Origin: an uncultured delta proteobacterium | GTDB lineage: Bacteria; RBG-13-61-14; DRUE01 | Assembly: GCA_903930515.1 (NCBI GenBank) | Contig: CAIYYW010000138.1 | Span: 1 to 6,852, forward strand | Direction of reading: 5' to 3' | DNA length: 6,852 nt | In this document: one piece after another, positions 5,217 to 6,852 of the stretch | Layout of the letters: every line of letters starts with the position of its first letter | Position numbering within the stretch: the first letter of the stretch is position 1 | Made by a program: the position numbers and the translations under genes | Notes under the pieces: generated by a model | Seen by the model: only the letters and a program-made list of their open reading frames with translations | The model's database searches: none | Told to the model about the DNA's origin: nothing

Positions 5217-6523
5217 TGGCTACTAAAACTTTTGAGATCAGGGAAAATTATGTTACCCGGGTAGAGGGACACGCCAATATCTGGGTCCAGGTCACGGATG
5301 GGAAAGTGACCGGATGCAAGCTGGAAGTTCCGGAATCCCCCCGGATGTTTGAGTCATTTGTCCGGGGCAGAGAATGGTGGGAACTGCACTGGATCACCGC
5401 CCGCATCTGCGGGATCTGCAATCATGCCCATCAACTCACCAGCCTCCGGGCAACGGAAGACGCCTTTAAGATCAAGATCAGCGACCAGACCTACGCGCTC
5501 CGGGTATTGGTTGACGACGCCGAGCAGTTGGAGAGTCATATCCTCCATACCGCCTATTTGGTGGCGCCGGACCTGTTCAAGGCCAAGAGCGTGATCCCGC
5601 TGGTGGCGGTGGCGCCGGAGGTGATCAAGGCCGCGCTCCGTCTTAAACGGATGGCCAACGATATGTTCCTCTACCTGACCGGGTTTGAGGTGCATTGTAT
5701 GAGGATGTGCGTGGGCGGCTTCACCATGTTCCCGACCAAGGATGAATTGAAGAAGATGAGACAGACCCTGGACGACCGGATGCCGGATTTCCAGCTCCTG
5801 GCTGAGACCGTGCTCTCGGTCGCGGGCAAGCTCCCCGCCTTCAACCGCGAGACCGAATACATCTCCCTCAAGGGTGACAAAGAATTCCCCTTCTATGACG
5901 GCAAGCTCTATTCCTCCGATACCAAAAAGGCCTATGACAATTCCGAATACGAGGGAGTGGTCAACGAGTTCGTGGTCCCCTGGAGCACCGCCAAGCGCGC
6001 CAAGAACAAACGCTCCAGCTTTGCCGTGGGGGCGCTCTCCCGCTGCAACAACAACCCGGACCTTCTCAAAACCGGCTTGGCCGCGGAAGTGGCCAAAAAG
6101 TTCGGATACAAAGCAGTGGCGACCAACCCCTTCCTGAACAGCGTTTGCCAGCTCGTTGAAACCGCCTTATGCTGGGAGCGGGCCAAGAAGATTTTGGACA
6201 AGTTGATCGCGGACGGGATTGAAAAAGAACCGCCCCTCAAGCCCAACTTCAAGAACGCCGGACGCGGAATTGGGATCACCGAGGCGCCGAGGGGGCTTTT
6301 GATCCACGATTATACCTATGACAAGAACGGTAAATGTGTGAAAGCCAATTGCGTGATCCCGACCAATTTGAATACCGGCAATATGGAAGATGACCTGAAG
6401 GCGCTGGTTCCGGAACTGGTTGACCAGGGCAAAAGTCCGGAGGATATTAAGTTCGTCCTGGAAATGTTGGTTCGGGCCTATGACCCCTGTTTCTCTTGCT
6501 CGGTTCACCTGATTGAGAAGTAA
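5216..6523 (+). CDS. hydA: Group 3b [NiFe] hydrogenase large (alpha, catalytic) subunit
   Basis: The catalytic subunit carrying the Ni-Fe(CN)2CO site, for reversible H2 oxidation or proton reduction. The 435-residue protein starts at the ATG overlapping the delta stop (TAATG), with GGAGG at 5201-5205. A longer frame opening at 4994 is rejected because it would lie within the delta gene. Key motifs are RVEGHANI (15-22), RICGICNHAH (63-72) with nickel ligands Cys65 and Cys68, ITEAPRGLLIHDY (354-366), and DPCFSCSVH (423-431) with Cys425 and Cys428. After His431 only LIEK remains. This matches the family's C-terminal processing, where an endopeptidase cuts after this His; the tail removed in P. 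furiosus is also four residues. All four metal-binding cysteines are present, so the enzyme should be active if matured. The maturation genes (hypA-F and the protease) are not in the window. No transmembrane or export signal is visible. Confidence 0.97.
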   Translation: MATKTFEIRENYVTRVEGHANIWVQVTDGKVTGCKLEVPESPRMFESFVRGREWWELHWITARICGICNHAHQLTSLRATEDAFKIKISDQTYALRVLVDDAEQLESHILHTAYLVAPDLFKAKSVIPLVAVAPEVIKAALRLKRMANDMFLYLTGFEVHCMRMCVGGFTMFPTKDELKKMRQTLDDRMPDFQLLAETVLSVAGKLPAFNRETEYISLKGDKEFPFYDGKLYSSDTKKAYDNSEYEGVVNEFVVPWSTAKRAKNKRSSFAVGALSRCNNNPDLLKTGLAAEVAKKFGYKAVATNPFLNSVCQLVETALCWERAKKILDKLIADGIEKEPPLKPNFKNAGRGIGITEAPRGLLIHDYTYDKNGKCVKANCVIPTNLNTGNMEDDLKALVPELVDQGKSPEDIKFVLEMLVRAYDPCFSCSVHLIEK

Positions 6524-6534
6524 AGGAGGACAAA

Positions 6535-6852
6535 ATGGCGACGATACTTTTAGTGGACGACGATCCGGATTTCGTGGACGCGACCAAGCTGATCCTGGAG
6601 AAAAGCAAGCATAAGGTGATCAGCGCCTGCAACGCCCAGGAAGGATGGGCCAAGGCCCAGTCCGAAAACCCCGACCTGATCCTGCTGGATGTGATGATGG
6701 AATCCCCGGACGCCGGGTTCCAGCTTGCCTACAAAATCAAGAACGACCAGAAGCTCAAAAGCAAGCCCATCCTGCTTTTAACCGCGGTGGGCAGAGTCAC
6801 CGGGTTCGAGTTTGACAAGAAAAAGGATCAGGACTTTCTGCCGGTGGAAGAA
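6535..6852 (+). CDS. Response-regulator receiver-domain protein, N-terminal part
   Basis: A CheY-like receiver domain cut by the right edge after 106 codons. It begins MATILLVDDD, giving the acidic pocket Asp8-Asp9-Asp10. The phosphoacceptor is Asp52 (LILLDVMM), and the conserved Thr is Thr83 (LLLTAVG). The final conserved Lys is expected just past FLPVEE, beyond the window. Typical receiver domains are about 120 residues, so the domain is nearly complete, but an attached output domain cannot be excluded. The ATG lies 11 bases after the hydrogenase large-subunit stop, with AAGGAGG (6523-6529) starting inside that stop codon. It is therefore almost certainly cotranscribed with the hydrogenase. 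A cognate histidine kinase is not visible. Its link to hydrogenase control, or to redox or H2 sensing, is inference from position only. Confidence 0.92.
   Translation, partial: MATILLVDDDPDFVDATKLILEKSKHKVISACNAQEGWAKAQSENPDLILLDVMMESPDAGFQLAYKIKNDQKLKSKPILLLTAVGRVTGFEFDKKKDQDFLPVEE

Noticed and set aside
1-6852. tRNA, rRNA, CRISPR arrays, insertion sequences
   Set aside because: No tRNA-like cloverleaf, rRNA segment, regularly spaced direct repeats, transposase-like frame or terminal inverted repeats was seen on reading both strands.

Overview
The window looks like a chromosomal segment from an anaerobic bacterium of moderately high GC content. It has sigma70-type promoters, Shine-Dalgarno sites of the AAGGAGG type, an NAD(P)-linked [NiFe] hydrogenase and a long acyl-CoA dehydrogenase. 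Nothing seen here fixes the taxon. Such gene sets occur in Deltaproteobacteria-like and many uncultivated lineages, so I leave the phylum open. Identifications rest on motif and family recognition by eye; no database search was run.

Left part (minus strand). Positions 1-184 hold the 5' end of a Bro-N (BRO/antirepressor-like) gene that runs off the left edge. It has a strong promoter of its own whose predicted start site falls within a few bases of the ATG, with a perfect short palindrome between the -35 and -10. Next comes a rho-independent terminator (222-258) for the gene to its right, a 619-residue acyl-CoA dehydrogenase (278-2137). That gene has an optimal ribosome binding site. In its upstream region is an 18-base operator-like palindrome very similar to the site recognised by Bacillus FadR (TetR family), which suggests control by fatty acyl-CoA.

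Middle (2138-2561). This 424-base divergent regulatory region contains no convincing gene. It holds the dehydrogenase promoter and operator (minus strand), a GC-rich imperfect inverted repeat, a strong plus-strand promoter (TTGACA-17-TAGATT), and a roughly 113-base leader in which two mutually exclusive RNA folds can be drawn, one of them terminator-like.

Right part (plus strand, 2562-6852). Four tightly packed genes encode a complete cytoplasmic group 3b [NiFe] hydrogenase in the order beta, gamma, delta, alpha, as in the Pyrococcus furiosus sulfhydrogenase operon (hydBGDA). The inferred electron path runs from the NiFe site in alpha, through the iron-sulfur clusters of delta and beta, to the 2Fe-2S cluster, FAD and NAD(P) site of gamma. 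The last two junctions within the set are TAATG overlaps. A stand-alone receiver-domain gene follows only 11 bases later and is cut by the right edge. No hydrogenase maturation genes lie in the window.

Taken together, the segment pairs a lipid or acyl-CoA oxidation enzyme with a hydrogenase that can discharge or recover reducing equivalents as H2. They sit on opposite sides of one regulatory region. A functional link between them is inference.
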